Assembly (NCBI GenBank): GCA_016288215.1 | Contig: JAEEYQ010000033.1 | Coordinates: 1 to 64,000, forward strand | Length of the DNA stretch: 64,000 nucleotides | Origin: Lentisphaeria bacterium | Lineage (GTDB): Bacteria > Verrucomicrobiota > Lentisphaeria > Oligosphaerales > Oligosphaeraceae | Reading direction: 5' to 3' | Part shown: piece after piece, positions 1 through 10,067 of the stretch | How the letters are laid out: every line of letters begins with the position of its first letter | How positions within the stretch are numbered: position 1 is the stretch's first letter | Made by a program: the position numbers and the translations under genes | Notes under the pieces: model-generated | Database searches by the model: none | Told to the model about the DNA's origin: nothing | What the model saw: the letters and a program-made list of their open reading frames with translations, nothing else

Positions 1-963
1 GTTGGACTTCATGGACGTGCCCGGGGCGACGCCGAAGAAGCCGTTTTCGGGGTTGATGGCGTAGAGCTGTCCGTCAGCGCCGAACTGCCTCCAGGCGATG
101 TCGTCGCCGATGGTCTCCACCTTCCAGCCGGGGATGGTGGGCTCCAGCATGGCCAGATTGGTCTTGCCGCAGGCGCTCGGGAAGGCGGCGGCCACATATT
201 TGACTTCGCCTTCGGGGGAGGTCAGCTTGAGGATGAGCATGTGCTCCGCCATCCAGCCCTCGTCACGGGCCTGGACGGACGCGATGCGCAGCGCGAAGCA
301 CTTCTTGCCCAGCAGGGCATTGCCGCCGTAGCCGGAACCGTAGGAGATGATCTCGCGGGTCTCGGGGAACTGGGTGATGTATTTCTTCTCCACGGGCGCG
401 CTGGGCCATGGAATGTCCGCCTTGTCGCCGTCAAGAGGATAGCCGACGGAGTGGACGCATTTGACGAACTCGTGGCCGGCGTCGATCCGCTTCAGAATTT
501 CCGTGCAAACGCGGGTCATGATGAACATGTTGACCACGACGTAGGGGCTGTCGGTGATTTCAATGCCATATTTGGCGATGGGTGAGTCGATGGGGCCCAT
601 GCTGAAGGGGATGACATAGAGGGTGCGGCCGACCATGGCGCCCTTGAAGAGCTCGTTGAACTCCGCCTTCATTTCCGCGGGGGCCTTCCAATGGTTCGTG
701 GGGCCGGCGTCCTCTTCCTTTTCGGAGCAGATGAAGGTGCGCTCCTCGACGCGTGCCACGTCGCTCTTGTCGGAGCGGGCGTAGTAGGAGTTGACAGGCT
801 TCTCCAGCTTGATGAAGGCGCCGGTCTTCACCATCATCTCGCAGATGTCATGGTATTGGGTCTGGGAGCCGTCACAGAAGACCACTTGGTCTGGCGTGCA
901 GAGGTCAATCCAGCCCTGGAGCCAGGTTTTCAGGGCGGCGTTGGTGAGATCGGTCATTTGCAT
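1..963 (-). CDS. pckG: Phosphoenolpyruvate carboxykinase (GTP), N-terminal part, cut by window edge
   Basis: GTP-dependent PEP carboxykinase interconverts oxaloacetate and phosphoenolpyruvate in the cytoplasm. The reverse strand gives 321 uninterrupted codons that run off the left edge, about half of the usual ~600 residues. The family P-loop [12 protein letters not shown] is readable near positions 160-195, followed by [14 protein letters not shown] and [13 protein letters not shown], all typical of the GTP class rather than the ATP class. The frame was translated by hand because the gene is open at the edge. I chose ATG at 963 because AAGGAA lies 8 nt upstream; an in-frame ATG at 993 would add ten residues. 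A promoter candidate lies at 1051-1079. Identity is secure; only the start is uncertain. Confidence 0.95.
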   Translation of the reverse strand, partial: MQMTDLTNAALKTWLQGWIDLCTPDQVVFCDGSQTQYHDICEMMVKTGAFIKLEKPVNSYYARSDKSDVARVEERTFICSEKEEDAGPTNHWKAPAEMKAEFNELFKGAMVGRTLYVIPFSMGPIDSPIAKYGIEITDSPYVVVNMFIMTRVCTEILKRIDAGHEFVKCVHSVGYPLDGDKADIPWPSAPVEKKYITQFPETREIISYGSGYGGNALLGKKCFALRIASVQARDEGWMAEHMLILKLTSPEGEVKYVAAAFPSACGKTNLAMLEPTIPGWKVETIGDDIAWRQFGADGQLYAINPENGFFGVAPGTSMKSN

Positions 964-1050
964 GATGTTTTCCTTAATCTTGAGGCGCGACATGGCGGCG
1001 TCAGCCGGGGACTTGTGCCCCCGAGTCACTGTCCGCAAAAAATCACATAT

Positions 1051-1079
1051 AATATATTGTGGAAATGCGATTATTGCAA
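1051..1079 (-). promoter_or_regulatory. Candidate sigma70-type promoter of pckG
   Basis: On the reverse strand TTGCAA (1079-1074) and TATATT (1056-1051) are separated by 17 bp, upstream of the PEP carboxykinase start at 963. The rest of the 964-1303 gap holds no gene that I can see. Confidence 0.5.
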
Positions 1080-1275
1080 TATTCGACACCACAACTCGTC
1101 ATGAAGAACGCCATGGTTTGCCGACAAAATCCCTGAAGGAGCCTAATTTACATGACCTCGGGTCCAGCCGCCTTCGCGAACGCGGCGGCGGAATAAGACG
1201 AGCCGGGGCAAATATGCCTTATTGTTTTACAGCCCAAAGGGACTGACCCCCAACCCTGGGCAGGGCTTTGCAAAT

Positions 1276-1293
1276 ATCTTCTAACTAGAAGAT
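1276..1293. terminator. Small stem-loop downstream of the PRPP-synthetase-like gene
   Basis: ATCTTCT and AGAAGAT pair perfectly around a 4-nt loop, 11 bp beyond the stop of the reverse-strand gene at 1304. No strong U-run follows, so a termination role is only possible. Confidence 0.3.
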
Positions 1294-1303
1294 TCCCAAT
1301 TAT

Positions 1304-2569
1304 TTAGATATCTTTCTGCAGATCGGCCCAGCGGGGGTTCTTGCGGGAGACATCGATGGTGTAGGCGGGGCTGCAGCAGGGTTTGTCGTTGCCGAGCACG
1401 TCCTTGTTCAGGGCGTTGGCGATCCAGCGCTCGATTTTGAGGATGACCATCTTATGGCGAAGCCGCCCCTGCATGTCGCGATTCAAGATGTTGGGCAGGG
1501 TGTTGGTGGTGATGATTTCGTCGATGGCGCCGTCGTTGAGGTTGTCCTTGACCTCGGGGGATGAATAGAAGTGGGTGACCATGAAAAGGACGCGGGCGGC
1601 GCCGTTTTCCTTCAGATAGCGGCAGCATTCGGCGATGGTGTGGCCCGTGCGGACCATGTCGTCGAAGACGATGACATCACGGCCGCGGATGGCGTCCAGG
1701 GCGGTGGGGCTGTCCTCTCGGATCGTGATGTCCACGGAGCGTTCGCCCGTGCGGTTTTTGCCCATGAGCAGCAGGTCGGGAGCGGGGCAGCCATTTTCAG
1801 CCGTGCGGCATTTGTCGCAGCGGGACTGGAGGCTACGGAAGACCTGGGTGACGAAGGGCTCCGCGCCCTTGTCGGGGGCGCAGAGCACGAATCCCCTATC
1901 CATATTGCTGTGGGAGAGGATGTTATGTTCGATGAGAAATTCCGCGTAGAGGTCGGAGGGAATCAGATTGTAGAAATGGCGCTTGAAGACCGTGCTGGTC
2001 AAGTTGCGTTCAAAATTGGCGGCGACGGCCTCGGAGTGGTTGTGGACGGTCAGCACGCAGTCCACGCCAGCGGTATTGAGCAGCTGGCAGTAGAGGAGGG
2101 AGGAAAAGGCCTGTCCATCGAATTTGCGGCGGTCCAGGTCGCTGCGGGCGGGGTTGCCATGTTCGACGCGGGGGCCGCGGTCCTGCGCGCTGTAGAACAG
2201 GTCCGGCTCCACCAAAACCACGGCCTTGGCGCCATTGTCTTTGGCGGCGCGGGCCACGAGGAAGGTGCGCATGGCGCGGGCGTTGCGGGTGATCGAGCCG
2301 CTGCAGGTGGAGACGATGAAGACGATGCGGTCGTGGAGGGAGTCCCCCACTTGGCTGATGTCCCGAACGTAGACGCCCGGTTTGCCGTCGTGTCCGGGCC
2401 GGAAGTCCGAATTGCCCACCATGAAGCGGGGGCAGAATTCCGTGTTGGCGAAGTTCTTGATGCTGATGATGTCGGAGATGTCCTCTTCAGTCTGCCCCAT
2501 GTATTGGGCTACATCCGCAGCCAGGGGGTCGTCTGAAATGGTGCTGACGATGATGGGATCACTAGACAT
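1304..2569 (-). CDS. Ribose-phosphate pyrophosphokinase-like protein with a cysteine-bearing insert
   Basis: The protein (421 residues) resembles PRPP synthetases, which make 5-phosphoribosyl-1-pyrophosphate from ribose 5-phosphate and ATP. The PRPP-loop VIVFDDMVRTGHTI lies near residues 297-310, and the N-terminal half carries blocks like VGDSLHDRIVFIVSTCSGS. It is about 100 residues longer than the usual ~315. Part of the excess is near residues 245-265, where RCDKCRTAENGC could bind a metal. I start at 2569, where AAGGA stands 9 nt upstream, rather than at 2593. It is divergent from asnS and lies close to a PurF-like gene (4511) that also has a PRPP-binding fold. It may be a true synthetase or a divergent phosphoribosyltransferase homologue. 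Confidence 0.75.
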   Translation of the reverse strand: MSSDPIIVSTISDDPLAADVAQYMGQTEEDISDIISIKNFANTEFCPRFMVGNSDFRPGHDGKPGVYVRDISQVGDSLHDRIVFIVSTCSGSITRNARAMRTFLVARAAKDNGAKAVVLVEPDLFYSAQDRGPRVEHGNPARSDLDRRKFDGQAFSSLLYCQLLNTAGVDCVLTVHNHSEAVAANFERNLTSTVFKRHFYNLIPSDLYAEFLIEHNILSHSNMDRGFVLCAPDKGAEPFVTQVFRSLQSRCDKCRTAENGCPAPDLLLMGKNRTGERSVDITIREDSPTALDAIRGRDVIVFDDMVRTGHTIAECCRYLKENGAARVLFMVTHFYSSPEVKDNLNDGAIDEIITTNTLPNILNRDMQGRLRHKMVILKIERWIANALNKDVLGNDKPCCSPAYTIDVSRKNPRWADLQKDI

Positions 2570-2725
2570 GGTTGGTTTTCCTTGACGCCGCATTGAGACT
2601 GGCGGGCAGACCGTCCGCCGGGGAATTCAAAACCCCTATACTATAATTTTCAACGGCGGCAAAGGCAAATCCATAGATGGCTCTGTTGTCAAAGTCGTGA
2701 AAATCCCTTTGAATTCCACTGAGGC

Positions 2726-2932
2726 TTTCATGGGACGAGGGACGGGAGACGGGAGACGGGGCTTTTCACTTTTCATGGGACGCAAGACGCGAGACACTTT
2801 TCGCTCTTCTCTTTTCCTTTTTGTCTTTTCACTTTTCGCTTTTCACTTTCAGAGTCTCACGTCTCTCGTCTCTCGTCTCGCGTCCCCCATCACTCTTCCC
2901 GTCCCCTGTCTCCCGTCCCTCGTCCCATGAAA
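2726..2932. repeat. Low-complexity GACGGGAGACG-type inverted repeat
   Basis: A 207-bp block between divergent genes. The outer arms 2726-2750 and 2908-2932 are perfect 25-bp reverse complements built from GGGACGAGGGACGGGAGAC. The centre carries TTTTCACTTTTCGC-type runs. Relatives occur at 11006-11036, 61323-61466 and 63312-63347. The whole 2570-3051 gap has no gene. Confidence 0.8.
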
Positions 2933-3051
2933 ATCTGACTCCTCTATTACATATATGGTATTAATGTGCTATATTAATGTTTTTTCCGACATGCGGAGTG
3001 CCCTTTACAAGGCGGCTCCGCGCAAACAGACATGGGTTTCAAGGAGCGGTT

Positions 3052-4449
<1,398 letters not shown>

Positions 4450-4510
4450 AGGCACGGCGTTTCGGGAGCAGTTGTTTCAAAAAGCCAATTAAGGAAAGCG
4501 CAGGCACAGC

Positions 4511-5989
4511 ATGGGCGGTTTTTTTGGAGTGGTGACAAAGCGTTCAAAACTGCAGGAGGAACGGCAGCAGGATGAACTGGCCAGAAAGGCGAACCTGAGC
4601 GAATGCCTCCGCTCTCTCTACTATGGCACGGACTACCATTCCCACTTGGGCAATCAGCGGGGCGGCCTGCTGGTCTGCGACGACAATGGCCGGCTGAAAC
4701 GCTCCATCCACGACATCAGCAACGCCCAGTTCCGAACCAAGTTTCAGGACGATCTGCGGGATCTGGACGGCGCCACTCACGGCATCGGCTCCATCAGCGA
4801 CACGGGAGACCAGCCGCTGATGCTGTTCTCCGGCCTGGGCCATTTCGGCCTGACCATGGTGGGAAAAATCACAAACCTGCAGAGTCTCTGCCAGGCGGCC
4901 TTCCGCAACAACCATGTGCTGTTCGCGGAAAAGGCGGGAGACAGCGTGAACCCCACGGAGCTGGCGGCGTCCCTTGTCAGCATGGAGGGCAATTTCAAGG
5001 CAGGTATCCTCAACGCGCAGAACAAGATAGAGGGCTCCTGCTCCATGCTGATCCTCAGCAAAGAGGGAGTCTGGGCGGTTCGGGACCGCTATGGCCGCAC
5101 GCCCGTGGTCATCGGCGAGAGCGAAGGCAGCTATGCGGCCACCTTCGAGACCTGCGCCTTCCCCAATCTGGGCTACAAGGTCGTCCGCTGGCTGGGACCG
5201 GGGGAGGCCGTCCTTCTGACGCAGGACGGAATCCAAAACGTGCTGCCCCCTCGCCCCGAAATGAAAATCTGCGCCTTCCTGTGGATCTACTACGGCTTCC
5301 CCGCATCCTCCTATGAGGGCATCAACGTGGAGCATGTCCGCAACCGCTGCGGCGAGATGTTGGCCAAACACGAGGGCATCGAAGAGGCGCGGAAATCCTT
5401 CGACGCGGTGGTCGGCGTTCCGGACTCCGGCACCGCCCATGCGTTGGGCTACGCGCAGGCGGCCGGCCTGCCCTATCGGCGGGCCTTCGTGAAATACACG
5501 CCCACCTGGCCCCGCAGCTTCATTCCCGCCAACCAAAGCAGCCGCGCCCTGGTGGCTTCCATGAAACTCCTTCCCGTGGAGGACTTTGTGAAAGACAACC
5601 GGCTGCTGTTCTGCGAAGACTCCGTGGTCCGCGGCACCCAGCTGAGGGACACCATCGTTCGTCTTAAAGAATTGGGAGTCAAGGAGATACACATGCGAGC
5701 CGCATGTCCTCCCATCTTGTTCAACTGCAAGTACTTGAACTTCTCGCCGGCTCGCACGGTCATGGAACTGGCCAGCCGTCGGGCCATCGCCTATCTGGAG
5801 GGCGACTGCGAGAAGAACCTGGACGAATACATGAAGGAGGGGTCGGAAAAATACGAGGCCATGGTCCGCAAAGTCAGCGAGGAGCTTCATTTGACCTCCC
5901 TGAAATATCAGACGTTGGACGACATGATTCGCGCCATCGGCCTCCCCAAGGAGAAGCTCTGCACCTACTGTTGGGACGGCAAGGACTGA
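4511..5989 (+). CDS. PurF-like amidophosphoribosyltransferase homologue lacking the catalytic cysteine
   Basis: The 492-residue protein has the two-domain layout of glutamine PRPP amidotransferase: an N-terminal Ntn-hydrolase glutaminase-like domain (about 1-250) and a C-terminal phosphoribosyltransferase domain with LLFCEDSVVRGTQL (about 372-385) in place of the PRPP loop. PurF needs Cys immediately after the initiator Met; here the start reads MGGFFGV, with Gly. The expected glutamine-binding blocks are also altered: GIGSISDTGDQP replaces the GIGHxRYST block and LTMVGKITN replaces the AHNGNLxN block. Glutaminase activity is therefore unlikely; an ammonia-dependent or regulatory role is inference. 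From memory, MGGFFG-type PurF paralogues occur in other anaerobes. C-terminal cysteines (LCTYCWDG) are present. Confidence 0.8.
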   Translation: MGGFFGVVTKRSKLQEERQQDELARKANLSECLRSLYYGTDYHSHLGNQRGGLLVCDDNGRLKRSIHDISNAQFRTKFQDDLRDLDGATHGIGSISDTGDQPLMLFSGLGHFGLTMVGKITNLQSLCQAAFRNNHVLFAEKAGDSVNPTELAASLVSMEGNFKAGILNAQNKIEGSCSMLILSKEGVWAVRDRYGRTPVVIGESEGSYAATFETCAFPNLGYKVVRWLGPGEAVLLTQDGIQNVLPPRPEMKICAFLWIYYGFPASSYEGINVEHVRNRCGEMLAKHEGIEEARKSFDAVVGVPDSGTAHALGYAQAAGLPYRRAFVKYTPTWPRSFIPANQSSRALVASMKLLPVEDFVKDNRLLFCEDSVVRGTQLRDTIVRLKELGVKEIHMRAACPPILFNCKYLNFSPARTVMELASRRAIAYLEGDCEKNLDEYMKEGSEKYEAMVRKVSEELHLTSLKYQTLDDMIRAIGLPKEKLCTYCWDGKD

Positions 5990-6150
5990 TTCCAAGTTGG
6001 CAATTGGGAACTTTATAGAGCATTTAGGGCTTCTGGAGAGCTTTCAAGTTGTATCTGACGGAAAGTGGCATATATTGCTCTGCATGAACATTGAAAAAAC
6101 GTTCCGTCCGCCATGGATGGAACAACAACCATCCCTTGAGGAGAGATGAT

Positions 6151-8016
6151 ATGGGTAACGGTCTTTTGAAGAGAATCTGGATTGTGGCGGCATGCGGAGC
6201 GCTGTGCAGTTTTGCCTTGGCCAGAGAATGGCCGGCGCAGGGCAAGGTGACGGGCGACCAGCTGAACATTCGTGCGCGGCCCGGGGCCCACTACGAGCGG
6301 CTGGGGCGTTTCCGTTTGGGTGAAATCGTGACCGTGGTCAGCGAAACGGATGGATGGTACGAGGTCAGCCTGCCGGACACCGTGCAGGGCTGGGTCACGG
6401 ACGACTCCATCAGCGCGGAAGGCGTCACCCTGAAGGCAAACTGTCCCCTCTACTCCGGCCCCGCGTTGGTCTTCACCGTCTTCTCCAAGCTGCCCGAAGG
6501 GCTGAAACTGGAGATTGTGGGCGAGCCGGTGGACAATTGGCATCGGGTCAAGGCCCCGTTATGCGCGACGGCGTGGGTCAACAAAGACTATGTGGAACTG
6601 GTGGGCGACCCGGTGGCTGTCGAAGATGATGATAACAAGGAACCTCTTGCGCAGCCGAAACTTCCGGAAAAAGACGAGCAGGCTCTGAAGGAAGAGATCG
6701 CCAAAGGCGAAAAAGACGTGCGCACAGGCAACGAACGCCTTCAGGCCCTTCGGGAAGAGGCGGAAGTCATCAGCGCGACGATTCAGCGGGACCTGCAGGC
6801 TCAGGAACTGCTGATGAACGAGGCCAAGAAGATGCAGGAGCAAAAGCAGGAGGCCGCCGCCAAGGTGGAAAAGGTCCTTCTGGAGTGCGAAGCGGCCGAG
6901 AAGAGCGTCAAGCAGGAGCAGGAGCGGCTGGAGGAGCTGAAGAAGGCCGCCGCCGCCAAGGTGGAGATGGTGGAGGGAGAGCGCACCAAGCTGGATGAGG
7001 AGATCAAACGCCATGAGCAGGCGCTCCAGAAGTCACGGGAGGACGCGGCGAAGCTGAAGGAGACCGCCGCCGCCCAGATGGCGGAATTGGAGAAGGCAAA
7101 GGCCATCGCCGAGGCGAAGGCGGAGCAGTCCCGCCGCAGTTTGGCGGAGGCGGAGAAGCAGCGTGCCGACAACGAGGCGAAATACGCGGCGTTAAAGGCG
7201 GAAATCCAAAAGGGCGAAGAGGACAAGGTGAATGGAGAGGCCCGGCTGAAGGCGCTGAAGGACGAACAGGAGTCGCTGAAGAAGTCTTTGGAGACGGAGA
7301 ATGCGGCGTTGGACAAGCTGAAGAATCAGGCGGAGAGTCTGCAGCAGGAGAAAGACCAGATTCGCGAGAAGCTGGAGAAGGAGGCTCAGGAGCGGGAGAA
7401 GCTGGCAGCGGATGTCCAGAAGGAACAGGAGAAACTGGAGGCGCAGCGCAAGGAGCTGCAGTTGCTGAAGGAGGAATTGGCCGAGGCAGACCGTCTGAAG
7501 GACGAGGCGGAGAGCCAGCTGAAGAGCACCCGCTCCGCTCATGAAAAGGCGGAGACGGCGCTGCGCGAGAAGGAGGCCGCCGCGGAGAAGAAGGAGGCGG
7601 AGCGGCAGAACGCCCTGCGCATCGAAGAGGCGAAGACCGCGCGGAAGGTCTCCGAGGAGGAGGCGAAGAAGGCGGAGGCCGAGGCCAAGAAGGAAGAGGC
7701 GCTGACGAAGAAGGCCCAGGCCGTGGAGCAGCGGGAAGCCATCTATCGGCTGCCGGAGCCGGCTCTGGAAAAGGGCTCCGAACTTAGCGGAATCCTTAAG
7801 TCCTTGCAGGGCAATGCGACAGAATATGCCAGCCATGCGATTTGCACCATTTCGGCGGAGACGGGCAAGGCCGTTCCCGTGGCGTTCCTGAAGTGCCATC
7901 ATTTCGATTTGCGGGAATGGGAGGGACGTCAGGTCGTGGTCACGGGCCGCCGTTATGAGATGAAGGGCTGGAGCGTGCCGCTCATTCAAGTGCAGGGCGT
8001 CGTGTTGGCCGAATAG
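6151..8016 (+). CDS. Exported protein with two bacterial SH3 domains and a long coiled coil
   Basis: The 621-residue protein starts with a signal peptide (hydrophobic IVAACGALCSFALA, likely cleaved before REWPAQ). Two SH3-like domains follow: residues about 30-85 (LNIRARPG, GWVTDD) and 90-152 (WVNKDYVEL). Residues about 185-555 are an almost uninterrupted Glu/Lys/Ala/Gln-rich coiled coil. The last ~75 residues form a small globular domain (VPVAFLKCHHFDLREWEG, VVVTGRRYEMKGW) resembling an OB-like fold. ATG 6151 is chosen because GAGGAGA lies 6 nt upstream and a signal peptide follows; an upstream ATG at 6091 would bury it. SH3 domains of this kind usually bind peptidoglycan peptides, so a periplasmic tether or spacer role is plausible. 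Specific function unknown. Confidence 0.75.
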   Translation: MGNGLLKRIWIVAACGALCSFALAREWPAQGKVTGDQLNIRARPGAHYERLGRFRLGEIVTVVSETDGWYEVSLPDTVQGWVTDDSISAEGVTLKANCPLYSGPALVFTVFSKLPEGLKLEIVGEPVDNWHRVKAPLCATAWVNKDYVELVGDPVAVEDDDNKEPLAQPKLPEKDEQALKEEIAKGEKDVRTGNERLQALREEAEVISATIQRDLQAQELLMNEAKKMQEQKQEAAAKVEKVLLECEAAEKSVKQEQERLEELKKAAAAKVEMVEGERTKLDEEIKRHEQALQKSREDAAKLKETAAAQMAELEKAKAIAEAKAEQSRRSLAEAEKQRADNEAKYAALKAEIQKGEEDKVNGEARLKALKDEQESLKKSLETENAALDKLKNQAESLQQEKDQIREKLEKEAQEREKLAADVQKEQEKLEAQRKELQLLKEELAEADRLKDEAESQLKSTRSAHEKAETALREKEAAAEKKEAERQNALRIEEAKTARKVSEEEAKKAEAEAKKEEALTKKAQAVEQREAIYRLPEPALEKGSELSGILKSLQGNATEYASHAICTISAETGKAVPVAFLKCHHFDLREWEGRQVVVTGRRYEMKGWSVPLIQVQGVVLAE

Positions 8017-8027
8017 GCCGTCACTTC

Positions 8028-8048
8028 CTATACAATATATATACTATG
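8028..8048 (+). promoter_or_regulatory. TATACAATATATA motif abutting the coaB start codon
   Basis: CTATACAATATATATACTATG ends in the start codon of the next gene, and no Shine-Dalgarno sequence is visible. Similar motifs lie at 23922-23943 and 34511-34533. It may be a -10 region of a promoter giving a leaderless or very short-leader mRNA. Confidence 0.35.
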
Positions 8049-9236
8049 TCGGTCTATGCGAATGTCCTGCTGGTGGCGGACGGTCCCGTCTCACTGCGGC
8101 ACACGCCTGAACTGCTGGTGGCGCTGCGGCAGGCTGGCCCCAACGTCACCACGCTGATGACGCCCTCCGCGGCGCTCTTCCTGCCGCCTCTCTCCCTTTC
8201 GCTGCTCAGCGGCGGAAAGGCGAAGACCATCGCCGAGGCGACAGAGGCGGACTATGCCGCGGCGGACTGCGTCATCGTGGCGCCTGCAAGCCTGCGGACA
8301 TTGGCGGACATGCGGCAGCCGGAATGGCGGGAGCGGCTCGGCTATGGAAAAAGGCCGGTTCTGGCGGCGCCGGTGCTGCTCCCCGCCGAAGATGCGCAGG
8401 CGGCGGAAAAGGAACTGCAAGAGCTGACGGCATGCGGCGTGCAAGTCCTTACGCCAGAACAAGATATGTCATTTGGAGCCATGGGCGCGGTGCGAACGGC
8501 GTCCGTCTCGCGTTGTCTGGAGGCGATTCTGGCGGCGGTGACACCCCATGATTTGGCAGGGTTGAAAATTCTGCTGACGGCGGGGCCGACCATTGAGGAC
8601 GCGGATCCCGCCCGCTATGTGAGCAACCGCTCCACGGGCCGCATGGGCTGCGCGCTGGCCCAAATGGCGGCGCGGCGGGGCGCCAACGTGCTCATGGTGC
8701 ATGGACCCATGAGCGTGCCGATTCCGGAAGTTCCTGGTATTGAATGTGTTAGCGTGCGCAGCGCATTGGCAATGCACAAGGAGGTCATGGCCCGCGCCAA
8801 CGCCTGCGATGTGGCGATTCTCTGCGCCGCCGTCGCCGACTACCGTCCCGTGCAATATTCCCATGAAAAAATCAAGAAGGGCGGCGAAGTGGACGGACGC
8901 TTCAGCCTTATTCTGCAGCGGACGCCGGACATTCTGGAGGCCGTCGGCGCCTTGGCGGACGGCGAGCGCCCCTTCCTCGTGGGCTTTGCGGCGGAAAGCG
9001 AGGAGCTGGAGCGAAACGCCCTCGAAAAGCTTGCGAAGAAAAACTGCGACATGCTCTGCGCCAACGACATATCAGAGCCGGGAGCCGGTTTCGCCGTGGC
9101 CACCAACCGAGTGACGGTCTTCTGCCGCGACGGCGAGCGGATCGACCTCCCCTTGCAGAGCAAGGAGGACATCGCGGCAGCAATCCTCACCATCATTCGC
9201 AAACGTCTGCCGCCCAAGCACAACGGAAAGAGTTGA
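8046..9236 (+). CDS. coaB: Phosphopantothenate-cysteine ligase (CoaB) with a degenerate CoaC-like N-terminal domain
   Basis: In coenzyme A synthesis CoaBC couples cysteine to phosphopantothenate and decarboxylates the product. The 396-residue length and layout match CoaBC. The C-terminal ligase half (about 178-396) is well kept: ILLTAGPTIEDADPARYVSN, RSTGRMG, the lysine loop HEKIKKGG and ANDISEPGAGF. The N-terminal flavoprotein half keeps the overall pattern (HTPELLVALRQAG, CVIVAPAS) but lacks the active-site histidine block (GHIEL), the PAMNxxM motif (here APVLLPAED) and the cysteine flap (here SFGAMGA). Ligase function is likely; decarboxylation probably needs another protein. There is no clear ribosome-binding site at ATG 8046. 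hisA follows after 3 bp. Confidence 0.85.
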   Translation: MSVYANVLLVADGPVSLRHTPELLVALRQAGPNVTTLMTPSAALFLPPLSLSLLSGGKAKTIAEATEADYAAADCVIVAPASLRTLADMRQPEWRERLGYGKRPVLAAPVLLPAEDAQAAEKELQELTACGVQVLTPEQDMSFGAMGAVRTASVSRCLEAILAAVTPHDLAGLKILLTAGPTIEDADPARYVSNRSTGRMGCALAQMAARRGANVLMVHGPMSVPIPEVPGIECVSVRSALAMHKEVMARANACDVAILCAAVADYRPVQYSHEKIKKGGEVDGRFSLILQRTPDILEAVGALADGERPFLVGFAAESEELERNALEKLAKKNCDMLCANDISEPGAGFAVATNRVTVFCRDGERIDLPLQSKEDIAAAILTIIRKRLPPKHNGKS

Positions 9237-9239
9237 CCC

Positions 9240-9992
9240 ATGCGTTTCCGCCCCTGCATTGATTTGCACCATGGAAAGGTGAAGCAGATTGTCGGCTCCA
9301 CGCTGGAGGGCGAAAACGGCGTCACGACCAATTTCGTCTCTCCGCATCCGCCGTCCTACTTTGCGGACCTGTATTACCGCGACGGCCTGGAGGGTGGCCA
9401 TGTCATCATGCTCGGCCCCGGCAATGAAGAGGCCGCCCGCGACGCACTTTCCTGCCACCCCGGCTTTCTGCAGGTCGGCGGCGGCATCGTTCCCGACAAC
9501 GCGCAGCAATGGCTGGAAGTCGGTGCGGCCAAGGTCATTGTGACATCCTATCTCTTTGAAGACGGCGAGTTCAGCATGGAACGGCTCAAGGCGCTGGCCC
9601 GTCAGGTGCCGCGGGAACGGCTCGTTTTGGATTTGAGCTGCCGTCGCGTCGGCGACGTCTATCACGTCGCCTGCAACCGCTGGCAGACCATCTGTTCCAT
9701 GTGCTTGTCCAGGAACACTTTCGAGACGCTTTCCGCGTTCTGCTCCGAGTTTCTGGTCCATGCGGTGGACGTGGAGGGCAAACAGCTTGGCATCGACGCC
9801 CATCTCGTGGCCTGTCTCGCGCAATGGTGCGACCTGCCGCTGACCTATGCCGGCGGCGCCTCCTCGCCGGCGGACGTGGAGACTGTCTTGACCGCCGGCC
9901 AGGGCCGCATCGACCTGACCGTTGGCAGCGCCTTGGACATCTTTGGCGGCCAGGGTCTTCGCTATCAGGACCTTGTGAAATATAAGTCATGA
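9240..9992 (+). CDS. hisA: Phosphoribosylformimino-AICAR ribotide isomerase, eukaryotic (HIS6) type
   Basis: The enzyme performs the Amadori isomerisation of ProFAR to PRFAR in histidine synthesis, on a TIM barrel. The 250 residues follow the yeast/plant HIS6 pattern rather than the usual bacterial HisA: CIDLHHGKVKQIVGSTL, NFVSPHPPSYFADLYYRDGL, HVIMLGPGNEEAAR, FLQVGGGI, VIVTSYLF, VLDLSCRR, LVHAVDVEG and VGSALDIFGG. The start follows GGAAAGAG and the gene lies 3 bp after coaB, so the two are probably co-transcribed. No other histidine gene is in the window. A eukaryotic-type HisA in a bacterium suggests old transfer or a lineage-specific form. Confidence 0.88.
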   Translation: MRFRPCIDLHHGKVKQIVGSTLEGENGVTTNFVSPHPPSYFADLYYRDGLEGGHVIMLGPGNEEAARDALSCHPGFLQVGGGIVPDNAQQWLEVGAAKVIVTSYLFEDGEFSMERLKALARQVPRERLVLDLSCRRVGDVYHVACNRWQTICSMCLSRNTFETLSAFCSEFLVHAVDVEGKQLGIDAHLVACLAQWCDLPLTYAGGASSPADVETVLTAGQGRIDLTVGSALDIFGGQGLRYQDLVKYKS

Positions 9993-10067
9993 TGAGGCCA
10001 AAGAGAACAAAAAACATAAGTTATTTATAATCAATATGTTATAAAATAAATATTGCAGGAGGGCATC

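Noticed and set aside
791..1246. 151-codon forward frame at the left edge
   Set aside because: It is antisense to the PEP carboxykinase gene and its promoter region.
1571..2536. 321-codon forward open frame
   Set aside because: It is the antisense of the PRPP-synthetase-like gene; its composition (Gly, Ala, Val, Asp rich) is typical of high-GC shadow frames, and it has no ribosome-binding site.
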